Shown: piece after piece, positions 54,677-61,995 of the stretch
How the letters are laid out: every line of letters begins with the position of its first letter
Position numbering within the stretch: position 1 is the first letter of the stretch
Source of the DNA: Bergeyella zoohelcum ATCC 43767
GTDB taxonomy: Bacteria > Bacteroidota > Bacteroidia > Flavobacteriales > Weeksellaceae
Assembly: GCF_000301075.1 (NCBI RefSeq)
Contig: NZ_JH932293.1
Location: 1,648,692-1,712,691, forward strand
Length of the DNA stretch: 64,000 nt
Direction of reading: 5' to 3'
Translations under genes and position numbers: made by a program
Notes under the pieces: generated by a model
Told to the model about the DNA's origin: nothing
Seen by the model: the letters and a program-made list of their open reading frames with translations, nothing else
The model's database searches: none

Positions 54677-57232
54677 TTATTTTGCTCCTTTTACTGCATT
54701 TTCTCCTTTTGTCAAAAGCTGTAGATTATCAAGTATAGTTAAACCGCCTTTGTGCATAGGTACGATGTGGTCAATTTGAAAAACCAATCTGTTTTTGCTT
54801 TTATAACCGCTTTCGGCACTGAAATAGTAACCACTTTCATCAGTAAATTTTTCAAAAACTTTGTCTCGTAACCATTTTTCGTAAGCTGGATTTACTTTTC
54901 GTATTTCATACAATGGCATTCTCTCAAACTCGCGAATTTCGTATTCTTCCACTGGAAGTTGCTTTTCTTTTTGGTATAATTCTGGATAGAATAGTCTGTT
55001 TTTAGCGAGATTGATTTCATTAATGAATATTCGCTTATCATAATTGAAGAAAGTTTGCCATTCTGTTTCTGATTCTGCCCAAGTTTTATCAATAAAATCC
55101 TTTTCGGCTCTTGAACCTAAATCTTTTACATAAATTTCGTTAGCTACTTTATCAATGTTATATTTCTCTCTTTCCTTCAGTTCTATATATTGTGGTATTT
55201 CTCCCTGAATAATATAATATTGTAGTAAATCTTTAATGTCTTGCTTACTATATGCGGGATATTTCTCTATTCCAAAGAAAAATTCATCTTCAATCTGCTG
55301 TGAATATATATCTAGTTCTTGTTGGTGGAGGTATTCACAATTTTCTAAATTATTATCTTCTACAAAATATGGTAATGTCTCCACAAATTTCTTGTAAGAT
55401 TCTTCTATGTTATCGTAGATTAAGATTTCACAGTTTCGTTGTTTTTCATCTCCTTGTTCCAATTTCTCCAATAATTTGAACTGAAAAATACCTTTAGGGA
55501 TTCGTTGGATAAAATCTAGTTTTTCGAGCTCTTTTTTCGTTTCAGGATCAATAATTTGGTTAGTTAAAATAGCAAATTCTTCTATTTTAGCAATGGATAC
55601 CAAACGGATTAATTGTTTTTTTGTCTCTTTATCTGTATCGTTGAAATCAATATTATCTTCAATGAATAGTTTTTCAGGATTTACCCACGCAATTTTGTCT
55701 TGCCAATTATCAATAAAACTAACGATATACGCTTCCTTTGTTCCTCCAGCTTTTATGCCCCGTAATCCTCTGCCTATCATTTGCGTCATCAGAATGGTAG
55801 AGATGGTTGGGCGTGTTAGGAAAACTGTTTGCACATTGGGTATATCAGTGCCTTCCGTTAAGATATTTACATTGATGAGAACTTCTAATTTCCCGTTTCT
55901 GAAATCATCAATTTTAGCTTTATTTTCTTTGGTAAAATTCGTGGTAACGCCTGTAATTGCATCTTTTATATTAGCAATTACATAGTCAGATTTTATACCT
56001 TTCTCTTGAAATAATTTATTAAGAGCAATGGCATTGTTCACATTCAGAGCAAAAACGAGTGTCTGTTTGTATTTTTCCTTATTTGATACATAGCGTTCAA
56101 CAATGGTATAATTACGCTCTCTATTTTCAGCAATGGTTGTGGCAATATGCTCGCCAATACTATTTATGTCAAATGTATTGAATAATTGAATTTCTTTATC
56201 CGTTAAATTTGCCGTGAGATTTTGCCCCGTTTGTACCTCTTCAAAAATAGGTTCCGACAAAATTCCTAAACGAATAAGTGTTTTTAAATCAATCTTATAA
56301 ATGACATCATCGGGGAATACTTTTTTGAGTAATCCTCGTTCATTTTCTGCCGTTCTGGTAGGGGTAGCTGTTAGTCCCAATAATTTAAAATTCTGAACAT
56401 TATTCTTCAGATTATCGATGAGCTTCCTATAAGTTTTTGCTGTTGCATGATGAGCTTCATCAATTACTAAGAATATTTCATCGGTTTGCTTCTCAATCCA
56501 ATTTTTATAAAGAAACTCAAATCCTGTATTTAGACTGTTTTTACTGGCAATTATTAGGTCATCTGTTGGGCGTATATTGATAGGCTTATCGTGAATACCT
56601 GATAATATTCTATAATTAAAACTATTTCTTTTCGCAAAAATATCCTTATAGGCAAGTTTTTGCACGAATGTATTTTTTGCTTGTTCCAACAGTTCGTGCC
56701 TATGGGCAACCCAGAGTACTTTTTTATTTGTATCTAAAAAGTTTTTGGCAATCCAAAGAGCGGCAGTCAGTGTTTTTCCGCCTCCTGTTGGTAATACCAA
56801 AAGTCCTGAGAATGGATTTTTTTCAGATTTAATGATTTGTTTTTGAAGGTTATAAAAGGCCTCTTCTTGATGCTTATAAGGACGGATTCCACTTTCAGAT
56901 TTTGAAATGTTTATTTTCCCTGCAAAATTTATTTTTGCAGAACCTTGACTTTTATTAGTACTATCGTTTAACATGGATTTTCTAAATGTAATGGTTGAAT
57001 TTTTAGTAAAATCTATTATGCTTTCAAATTTTTCTTTTCCTTTCCAAAATGTAATATCCTTTTCCTTAAGTTTATCTTCAATCTCTTGAAGTATTTTCAA
57101 ATTTCTCCTTTTCAGCATTCCAAATTGTATCAAAATTGTTTCATATCTTCTATGAGTACAATAATACTTATTTCGTTCTATATTATCCGAAATATCTGAA
57201 ACAAATTTTTGTATATCTTTTTGTCTTTTCAT
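54677..57232 (-). CDS. SF2 DEAD/DEAH helicase fused to C-terminal HNH nuclease
   Basis: 851 residues. Residues 1-110 are a helical, lysine-rich region without known motifs. The helicase follows: Walker A PTGGGKT (148-154), DEAH (258-261), TAT (288-290), RecA2 with LVFALNVNNA and motif VI QMIGRGLRG (484-492). Residues about 520-780 are a long region I do not recognise. At the C-terminus there is an HNH nuclease, FQIDHIVPMHKGGLTILDNLQLL (819-841), with the Asp-His pair and the later Asn/Lys. It resembles type I/III restriction translocases, but with a nuclease at the end. The start codon overlaps the stop of the YhcG gene (ATGA), so the two are coupled. The pair sits between pyrB and carA; a defence role is inference. 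Confidence 0.85.
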   Translation of the reverse strand: MKRQKDIQKFVSDISDNIERNKYYCTHRRYETILIQFGMLKRRNLKILQEIEDKLKEKDITFWKGKEKFESIIDFTKNSTITFRKSMLNDSTNKSQGSAKINFAGKINISKSESGIRPYKHQEEAFYNLQKQIIKSEKNPFSGLLVLPTGGGKTLTAALWIAKNFLDTNKKVLWVAHRHELLEQAKNTFVQKLAYKDIFAKRNSFNYRILSGIHDKPINIRPTDDLIIASKNSLNTGFEFLYKNWIEKQTDEIFLVIDEAHHATAKTYRKLIDNLKNNVQNFKLLGLTATPTRTAENERGLLKKVFPDDVIYKIDLKTLIRLGILSEPIFEEVQTGQNLTANLTDKEIQLFNTFDINSIGEHIATTIAENRERNYTIVERYVSNKEKYKQTLVFALNVNNAIALNKLFQEKGIKSDYVIANIKDAITGVTTNFTKENKAKIDDFRNGKLEVLINVNILTEGTDIPNVQTVFLTRPTISTILMTQMIGRGLRGIKAGGTKEAYIVSFIDNWQDKIAWVNPEKLFIEDNIDFNDTDKETKKQLIRLVSIAKIEEFAILTNQIIDPETKKELEKLDFIQRIPKGIFQFKLLEKLEQGDEKQRNCEILIYDNIEESYKKFVETLPYFVEDNNLENCEYLHQQELDIYSQQIEDEFFFGIEKYPAYSKQDIKDLLQYYIIQGEIPQYIELKEREKYNIDKVANEIYVKDLGSRAEKDFIDKTWAESETEWQTFFNYDKRIFINEINLAKNRLFYPELYQKEKQLPVEEYEIREFERMPLYEIRKVNPAYEKWLRDKVFEKFTDESGYYFSAESGYKSKNRLVFQIDHIVPMHKGGLTILDNLQLLTKGENAVKGAK

Positions 57233-58233
57233 CTTTCCATTTGCTCCTCTAATACCCTTTTCTCTCTCTCAATTTCCGCAACCAACTCCTCTTCCGTAGG
57301 TAGATATGCCATATATTTATTGGCAAAAAGCTGCTTATTATCACTTAAAACAGAATACTTAGCAATGGTTTGATCAGTTTCTGTACAAAGTAAAATTCCA
57401 ATAGTAGGGTTATCATTTTCTTTTTTCTCCAAATCGTCAAACATTCTGACATACATATCCAATTGCCCAATATCTTGATGAGTCATTTTATTGGTTTTCA
57501 GTTCTAAAATTACAAAACATTTGAGAATATAATTATAAAATACAAGGTCTATAAAAAAATCCTGTGTCTCTGTCCGGATATGCTTTTGCCTTGCCACAAA
57601 TGCAAAACCTTTGCCCAATTCCAAAAGAAATTTTTGTAAATTGTCTATCAATCCTTGCTCCAACTCTTGTTCCGTATAAGCTGCATTTGCAGGAAGTCCC
57701 AAAAATTCCAATACCGTTGGGTTTTTGATGAACGCTGTTTTATCTTTCTGTAAATCAGATGTATTCTCTTTCATTTCCCGCTCTACCAAATCTGCTCGTT
57801 GGGACGATATAAGCCGATGATAATAGAGCGTATTGATATTTCTCTCTAAAGTTCGCACAGCCCAATTTTGCTCGGTAGCTTCCTTAATATAATAATCTCT
57901 CGCTTTACGGTCTTCCACCCTGAGCAATAAGCGTATATGGGACCAACTCAATTTGGCACACGCGTGTGCCAAATCTTCCCAATAAGGAAATGAAAGATAA
58001 AATGCACGATAATCTCTGAGCGTTCTCGGACTGAAGCCTTTTCCCAATTGGGCGGAAAGAGTTTTTATAACCTCTTTTCCATAATCAGCACGAGCGTTAC
58101 CTCCCTGTTCCTCTTCTACAATTCTCTTCCCTATCAGCCAAAAACCTTCTACCATAGCAAAAGCCGTAGCTGAATAAGCCTTTTGTCTGGCTTGTTCTAT
58201 GATTTTGCGTATATCATTGATACATTGTTGCAT
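57229..58233 (-). CDS. YhcG-family (DUF1016) PD-(D/E)XK nuclease
   Basis: 334 residues from ATG 58233 (MQQCINDIRKIIEQARQKAYSATAFAMVEGFWLIG); an ATG 12 codons upstream is possible. N-terminal DUF1016_N winged-helix-like part (GKGFSPRTLRDYRAFYLSFP). The C-terminal nuclease carries LLELGKGFAFVARQKHI, the Asp in FIDLVFYN and the ELK triad in VILELKTNK (D229, E244, K246), followed by GQLDMYVRMFDD. All key residues are present, so it is likely active. YhcG genes often sit in restriction or defence clusters. Here it overlaps the helicase gene by 4 bp and follows pyrB by 63 nt. Confidence 0.88.
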   Translation of the reverse strand: MQQCINDIRKIIEQARQKAYSATAFAMVEGFWLIGKRIVEEEQGGNARADYGKEVIKTLSAQLGKGFSPRTLRDYRAFYLSFPYWEDLAHACAKLSWSHIRLLLRVEDRKARDYYIKEATEQNWAVRTLERNINTLYYHRLISSQRADLVEREMKENTSDLQKDKTAFIKNPTVLEFLGLPANAAYTEQELEQGLIDNLQKFLLELGKGFAFVARQKHIRTETQDFFIDLVFYNYILKCFVILELKTNKMTHQDIGQLDMYVRMFDDLEKKENDNPTIGILLCTETDQTIAKYSVLSDNKQLFANKYMAYLPTEEELVAEIEREKRVLEEQMER

Positions 58234-58296
58234 GATATTTAATTTTGGTAGTCCATTATAGGCTCTCATTACGCTTGGACGAGATCTATCTTGTCC

Positions 58297-59193
58297 CTAC
58301 GGTTCTATAAATTTTATTCCTTTTTTCTCCAAAGCATCTTTTAGTATGGCCATTCGGGCATAAACGCCATTTTCCATCTGCTTAAAAATACGACTTCTCT
58401 TGCATTCCACAAGGTCTGTATGTATTTCTACTCCTCTGTTAATAGGTGCAGGGTGCATAATGATGGCATTGGGTTTCATTTTCTTTTCCCGCTCTTTGGT
58501 CAGTCCATATTTTTTGTGGTATTTATCTAGGGACATTTTCATTTTTTCCCCATGTCTTTCGTGCTGAATTCTTAGGAGCATCAGTACATCTACTTCGCTG
58601 ATGAGTGCGTCTAGTGAAAGGTAATTTCCATTGATAAATTCGGCCTCATCAAACCAATCTTCAGGACCAGAGAAATAGACTTTTGCTCCCATTTTTCTCA
58701 ATGCATCGGCATTAGAATTGGCCACTCTACTATGCTGAACATCTCCTACGATGCCTACTTTCAAATTTTTAAAAGTACCAAACTCTTGATAAATCGTCAT
58801 CAAATCCAAAAGGCATTGGCTGGGGTGATTTCCTGTACCATCTCCGCCATTAACTACGGCACTTTTTATTCCTGCTAATTCTTCATAATATTTATTTTTT
58901 TTATGCCGAATCACGAATAATTGTACCCCAATACTTTCCAAGGTTTTTACCGTATCATAGAGCGTTTCTCCTTTATTTACCGAAGAATGGGTAACATCAA
59001 ACGGCACTACTTCTAGTCCTAGTTTCCTTTCGGCGACATCAAAACTGGTTTTGGTTCGGGTACTATCTTCAAAGAAAAGATTCGATACGAAAACTTGTTC
59101 TTTTACTTTGGCACTGCGTCCTTCTGAAAAAGCTATTGCAGCTTCTAGGAGTGCCATAATTTCTTCTTTGGAATAATGATGAATCGCTAACAT
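58297..59193 (-). CDS. pyrB: Aspartate carbamoyltransferase catalytic subunit
   Basis: 298 residues. The carbamoyl-phosphate loop FFEDSTRTKTSF, the HPSQCLLDLMTIYQ active-site region, GDVQHSRVANSNADAL and HPAPINRGVEI are all typical. It condenses carbamoyl phosphate and aspartate, the committed step of UMP synthesis. No pyrI follows. The ATG at 59193 lies 4 nt after a TAAATTTG box and just after a terminator that ends a short leader ORF, suggesting regulation by attenuation. carA lies 3.7 kb downstream on the same strand, after an interposed helicase/nuclease pair. Confidence 0.96.
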   Translation of the reverse strand: MLAIHHYSKEEIMALLEAAIAFSEGRSAKVKEQVFVSNLFFEDSTRTKTSFDVAERKLGLEVVPFDVTHSSVNKGETLYDTVKTLESIGVQLFVIRHKKNKYYEELAGIKSAVVNGGDGTGNHPSQCLLDLMTIYQEFGTFKNLKVGIVGDVQHSRVANSNADALRKMGAKVYFSGPEDWFDEAEFINGNYLSLDALISEVDVLMLLRIQHERHGEKMKMSLDKYHKKYGLTKEREKKMKPNAIIMHPAPINRGVEIHTDLVECKRSRIFKQMENGVYARMAILKDALEKKGIKFIEP

Positions 59194-59197
59194 AGTT

Positions 59198-59205
59198 CAA
59201 ATTTA
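59198..59205 (-). promoter_or_regulatory. Possible internal -7 box (TAAATTTG) directly before pyrB
   Basis: Perfect TAnnTTTG, 4 nt before the pyrB ATG, but with no TTG about 19 nt upstream (that place is the terminator stem). It would give a leaderless pyrB mRNA independent of the attenuator. Confidence 0.35.
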
Positions 59206-59206
59206 C

Positions 59207-59236
59207 AAAAAAACGAAGTCAGTAAATGACTTCGTT
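59207..59236 (-). terminator. Attenuator-like intrinsic terminator in front of pyrB
   Basis: Minus strand AACGAAGTCA-TTTAC-TGACTTCGTT followed by a run that makes T7 (59207-59213). A 10-bp perfect stem. The stop codon TGA of the 33-codon leader ORF lies at the base of the descending arm (59219-59221), so a ribosome finishing that ORF would open the hairpin. Confidence 0.75.
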
Positions 59237-59320
59237 TCGGATAATATTAAAATAAAAATTTATTCCGGTAACACCAGATGAAAAAGCATCAGAAAAGAAA
59301 AAAATCTCTGTATTTTTCAT
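59219..59320 (-). CDS. Putative pyrB leader peptide, 33 codons
   Basis: ATG at 59320, 5 nt after a perfect TATTTTTG; stop TGA at 59219-59221. The product starts MKNTEIFFFSDAFSS and ends NIIRNEVIY. The RNA is U-rich twice: AUUUUUUUCUUUUCU early and AAUUUUUAUUUUAAUAUUAU just before the terminator, the second in the loop of a possible pause hairpin (CGGA...UCCG). The peptide resembles no protein I know, which suits a leader whose translation, not product, matters. The layout parallels the E. coli pyrBI leader. The alternative is a separate small transcript with its own promoter and terminator. Confidence 0.5.
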   Translation of the reverse strand: MKNTEIFFFSDAFSSGVTGINFYFNIIRNEVIY

Positions 59321-59325
59321 TGGTG

Positions 59326-59333
59326 CAAAAATA
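59326..59333 (-). promoter_or_regulatory. -7 box (TATTTTTG) of the pyrB leader
   Basis: Perfect TAnnTTTG on the minus strand, followed by CACCA and the leader ATG. No clean TTG is seen at -33. Confidence 0.6.
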
Positions 59334-59374
59334 AGCTTTTTTTTGTTAGTAAGATAGCATTTAGAGTGATTATT

Positions 59375-59409
59375 TTAAAAAAAATCACCCTACTGAATGG
59401 TAGAGTGAT
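59375..59409 (-). terminator. Terminator of dedA
   Basis: Minus strand ATCACTCTAC-CATTCA-GTAGGGTGAT (one G-U pair) followed by T8. It separates dedA from the pyrB leader, so the leader needs its own promoter. Confidence 0.8.
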
Positions 59410-59416
59410 GAGATGT

Positions 59417-60085
59417 TTATTTTTTATCCGTTTTTCCGAAAATCATTTTATAAATCACTGGTACAGTAGTAATTAGTACAATGATAATGATGATTACTTC
59501 TAATTTTTCTTTGAGTTCAATCCCAAACTGTTCTCTGAAAAGTGCATCTAAATAATGTCCTGCAAAGATGAGCGAAAACGACCAAAGTACACCTCCTAAA
59601 ATATTATCAATGAGAAATTTTCTAGGGTTCATCTTTACAATTCCTGCTACAATAGGTACGAATGTCCTTACGATAGGTAAAAACCTTGCACCAATAACTG
59701 CCAAAGAACCATTTTTCTCAAAAAAATCATGTGCTTGGTAAAGGTATTTTTTCTTAAAAAAGAAACTATCTTCTCTGTTGTAAAGGGAGTGTCCCGTTTT
59801 TTTTCCAAACCAGTAGCCTACTTGGTTTCCTACAATAGCCGCCAATGCCACACTGGAAGCCACTACAAAAGTATCCCAAAATTCACTACTTGTTCCGCCA
59901 AAAGCGTTTTCGGCAAGTTCTTTAGCGTAAATCCCTGATACGAAGAGAAGTGAGTCCCCCGGAAGAAAGAAACCGATGAAAAGCCCCGTTTCTGCGAAAA
60001 TAATAAAGAGTATGAGCCAAAAACCGCCCATTTTAATATAAAATTCTGGATTTAGTAAGTCTTTCCAGCTTTCAAAATGTTCCAT
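59417..60085 (-). CDS. DedA-family membrane protein
   Basis: 222 residues. FAETGLFIGFFLPGDSLLFVSG, GNQVGYWFGKKTGHSLY and the conserved FLPIVRTFVPIVAGIVKM with re-entrant loop arginine are the DedA/VTT signature. Several DedA proteins carry lipid head groups such as undecaprenyl phosphate across the membrane; this member's lipid is not known. TACTTTTG lies 4 nt before the ATG, again implying almost no leader. Confidence 0.92.
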   Translation of the reverse strand: MEHFESWKDLLNPEFYIKMGGFWLILFIIFAETGLFIGFFLPGDSLLFVSGIYAKELAENAFGGTSSEFWDTFVVASSVALAAIVGNQVGYWFGKKTGHSLYNREDSFFFKKKYLYQAHDFFEKNGSLAVIGARFLPIVRTFVPIVAGIVKMNPRKFLIDNILGGVLWSFSLIFAGHYLDALFREQFGIELKEKLEVIIIIIVLITTVPVIYKMIFGKTDKK

Positions 60086-60089
60086 ATTG

Positions 60090-60097
60090 CAAAAGTA
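60090..60097 (-). promoter_or_regulatory. -7 box (TACTTTTG) of dedA
   Basis: Perfect TAnnTTTG followed by CAAT and the dedA ATG. Confidence 0.55.
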
Positions 60098-60146
60098 AGT
60101 TAATTAATTTGCTTTTGAAATTTTTTAATATTTATTTAACAACTTT

Positions 60147-61826
60147 TTAGCTCAGTCCTGTAATGGTGCCATTGGCATCAATATTCATATTTTCGGCAGC
60201 TGGGATAGCAGGAAGTCCTGGCATTCTCATCATATTTCCTAAAATAGGGATGACGAAGCCCGCACCTGCTGCAAATTCAAATTCTCTTACCGTCATAGTA
60301 AACCCTGTAGGTCTTCCATATAGTTTTTCATTATCACTCAGAGATTTTTGAGTCTTTGCCATACATACAGGGAGATTATCCATACCCAGTTCTTGAATCA
60401 TTTTCAGCTGAGTATTTGCTTTTGCTTCGAAATTTACTTTCTCAGCACCATAGAATTTTTTAGCTAATATTTCTACTTTTTCTTTAATGGACAGGTTTAA
60501 GTCATAGAGCGGTGTAAACTGATTTCCGTAAGATTCGGTAGCATTTACTACTTCTGTGGCCAGTGTTTTCATTCCTTCACCGCCCATAGTAAATTCATCA
60601 GCAATGATGGCTTTTACTCCGAGTTTTTCACAAGCATCTATCAGCCAATCTAATTCTTCCTGACTATCGGTAGCGAAATGATTAATAGCCACTACAGGTT
60701 GGATGCCTAAAAGCTGAATATTTTCAATGTGTTTTTCTAAATTGGCAAATCCTTTTTTTACCGCTTCTAAATTCACTTCAGAAAATTCCGTTTTTTTAGT
60801 TGCTCCCCCATGGTATCTCAATGCTCTTATAGTAGCCACCACTACCACAGCATCGGGTTTTAAATTTCCATAATGACATTTGATATGAAGGAACTTTTCG
60901 GCACCTAAATCTGCACCAAAGCCCGCTTCTGTGACCACGAAATCGGATAGAGAAAGCCCCATTTTGGTAGCAATTAATGAGTTGGTTCCTTGAGCAATAT
61001 TAGCAAACGGTCCACCATGAAGAATAGCAGGATTGCCCTCTAAAGTTTGTACCAAATTCGGCTTGATGGCATCTTTGAGGAGAATCGCCATGGCACCTTC
61101 GGCTTTTAAATCTTTAGCATATACGGGCTTTTTATCATAAGTATAACCGATGAAAATATTACCCAAACGGGTCTTTAGGTCTTCAAAATCTTTGGACAAA
61201 CAGAGAATTGCCATTACTTCGGATGCAGGCGTGATATTAAATCCTTCCTGACGCGTAACTCCATTGGTACCATCCCCTAAACCGATGACAATATTCCTTA
61301 GAGAACGGTCATTCATATCCATTACTCTTTTCCATACAATGGTTTTGGGGTCAATGTTTAGGCTGTACTGTTTGTTTTGTAAATTATTGTCTATCAAAGC
61401 AGATAGCAGATTATTCGCTTTTTCTATCGCTGCGAAGTCTCCAGTAAAGTGGAGATTAATATCTACCATAGGAATCACTTGGGCATAGCCTCCGCCTGCA
61501 GCACCGCCTTTGATTCCAAAGACAGGTCCTAAGCTGGGTTCTCTGAGGACAGCCATGGTTTTTTTTCCTATTTTGTTCAGGCCGTCACTCAGTCCTATGG
61601 TTACCGTAGTTTTCCCTTCGCCTGCCGGGGTAGGATTAATGGCAGTAACTAAGATGAGTTTAGCTTTTTTTATTTTCTCTTCATCAATATAGGATAATGG
61701 TAGTTTGGCTTTGTATTTACCATAAAATTCTATGTCATCAGAAGCGATATTGAGTTGTTCTGCAATTTTTTTAATGGGTTGAATATTTGCATTTTCTGCA
61801 ATTTCAAGGTCTGTAGGAAAGCTCAT
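60147..61826 (-). CDS. fhs: Formate-tetrahydrofolate ligase
   Basis: 559 residues. P-loop-like NPTPAGEGKTTVTIGL (about 64-79), LREPSLGPVFGIKGGAAGGGYAQVIPM, DMNDRSLRNIVIGLG and EAGFGADLGAEKF are the standard FTHFS motifs. It joins formate and THF using ATP, giving 10-formyl-THF for purine synthesis and formyl-Met. It starts 169 nt from the T9SS gene that lies upstream, behind that gene's terminator. Confidence 0.96.
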   Translation of the reverse strand: MSFPTDLEIAENANIQPIKKIAEQLNIASDDIEFYGKYKAKLPLSYIDEEKIKKAKLILVTAINPTPAGEGKTTVTIGLSDGLNKIGKKTMAVLREPSLGPVFGIKGGAAGGGYAQVIPMVDINLHFTGDFAAIEKANNLLSALIDNNLQNKQYSLNIDPKTIVWKRVMDMNDRSLRNIVIGLGDGTNGVTRQEGFNITPASEVMAILCLSKDFEDLKTRLGNIFIGYTYDKKPVYAKDLKAEGAMAILLKDAIKPNLVQTLEGNPAILHGGPFANIAQGTNSLIATKMGLSLSDFVVTEAGFGADLGAEKFLHIKCHYGNLKPDAVVVVATIRALRYHGGATKKTEFSEVNLEAVKKGFANLEKHIENIQLLGIQPVVAINHFATDSQEELDWLIDACEKLGVKAIIADEFTMGGEGMKTLATEVVNATESYGNQFTPLYDLNLSIKEKVEILAKKFYGAEKVNFEAKANTQLKMIQELGMDNLPVCMAKTQKSLSDNEKLYGRPTGFTMTVREFEFAAGAGFVIPILGNMMRMPGLPAIPAAENMNIDANGTITGLS

Positions 61827-61924
61827 AGATTGTATTTTAAATAATAAATATAATTAGAAATGATAGGATTAGGTGTTAAAGCTAAAAACTTTATAAGGAG
61901 CGTAAATTTACGATTTTTTTACGG

Positions 61925-61963
61925 ATAAAAACAAAAGATGGATGCATAAAAACACCCATCTTT
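61925..61963 (-). terminator. Terminator of the T9SS cargo gene
   Basis: Minus strand AAAGATGG-14 nt-CCATCTTT followed by TGTTTTTA. Confidence 0.65.
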
Positions 61964-61995
61964 CAAAAACAACAAAAAACATTTAAAAAAGAAAA

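Noticed and set aside
58250-58296. Imperfect palindrome GGACAAGAT/ATCTCGTCC after pyrB as a terminator
   Set aside because: Almost no loop and no T run; read-through from pyrB into the YhcG gene seems possible.
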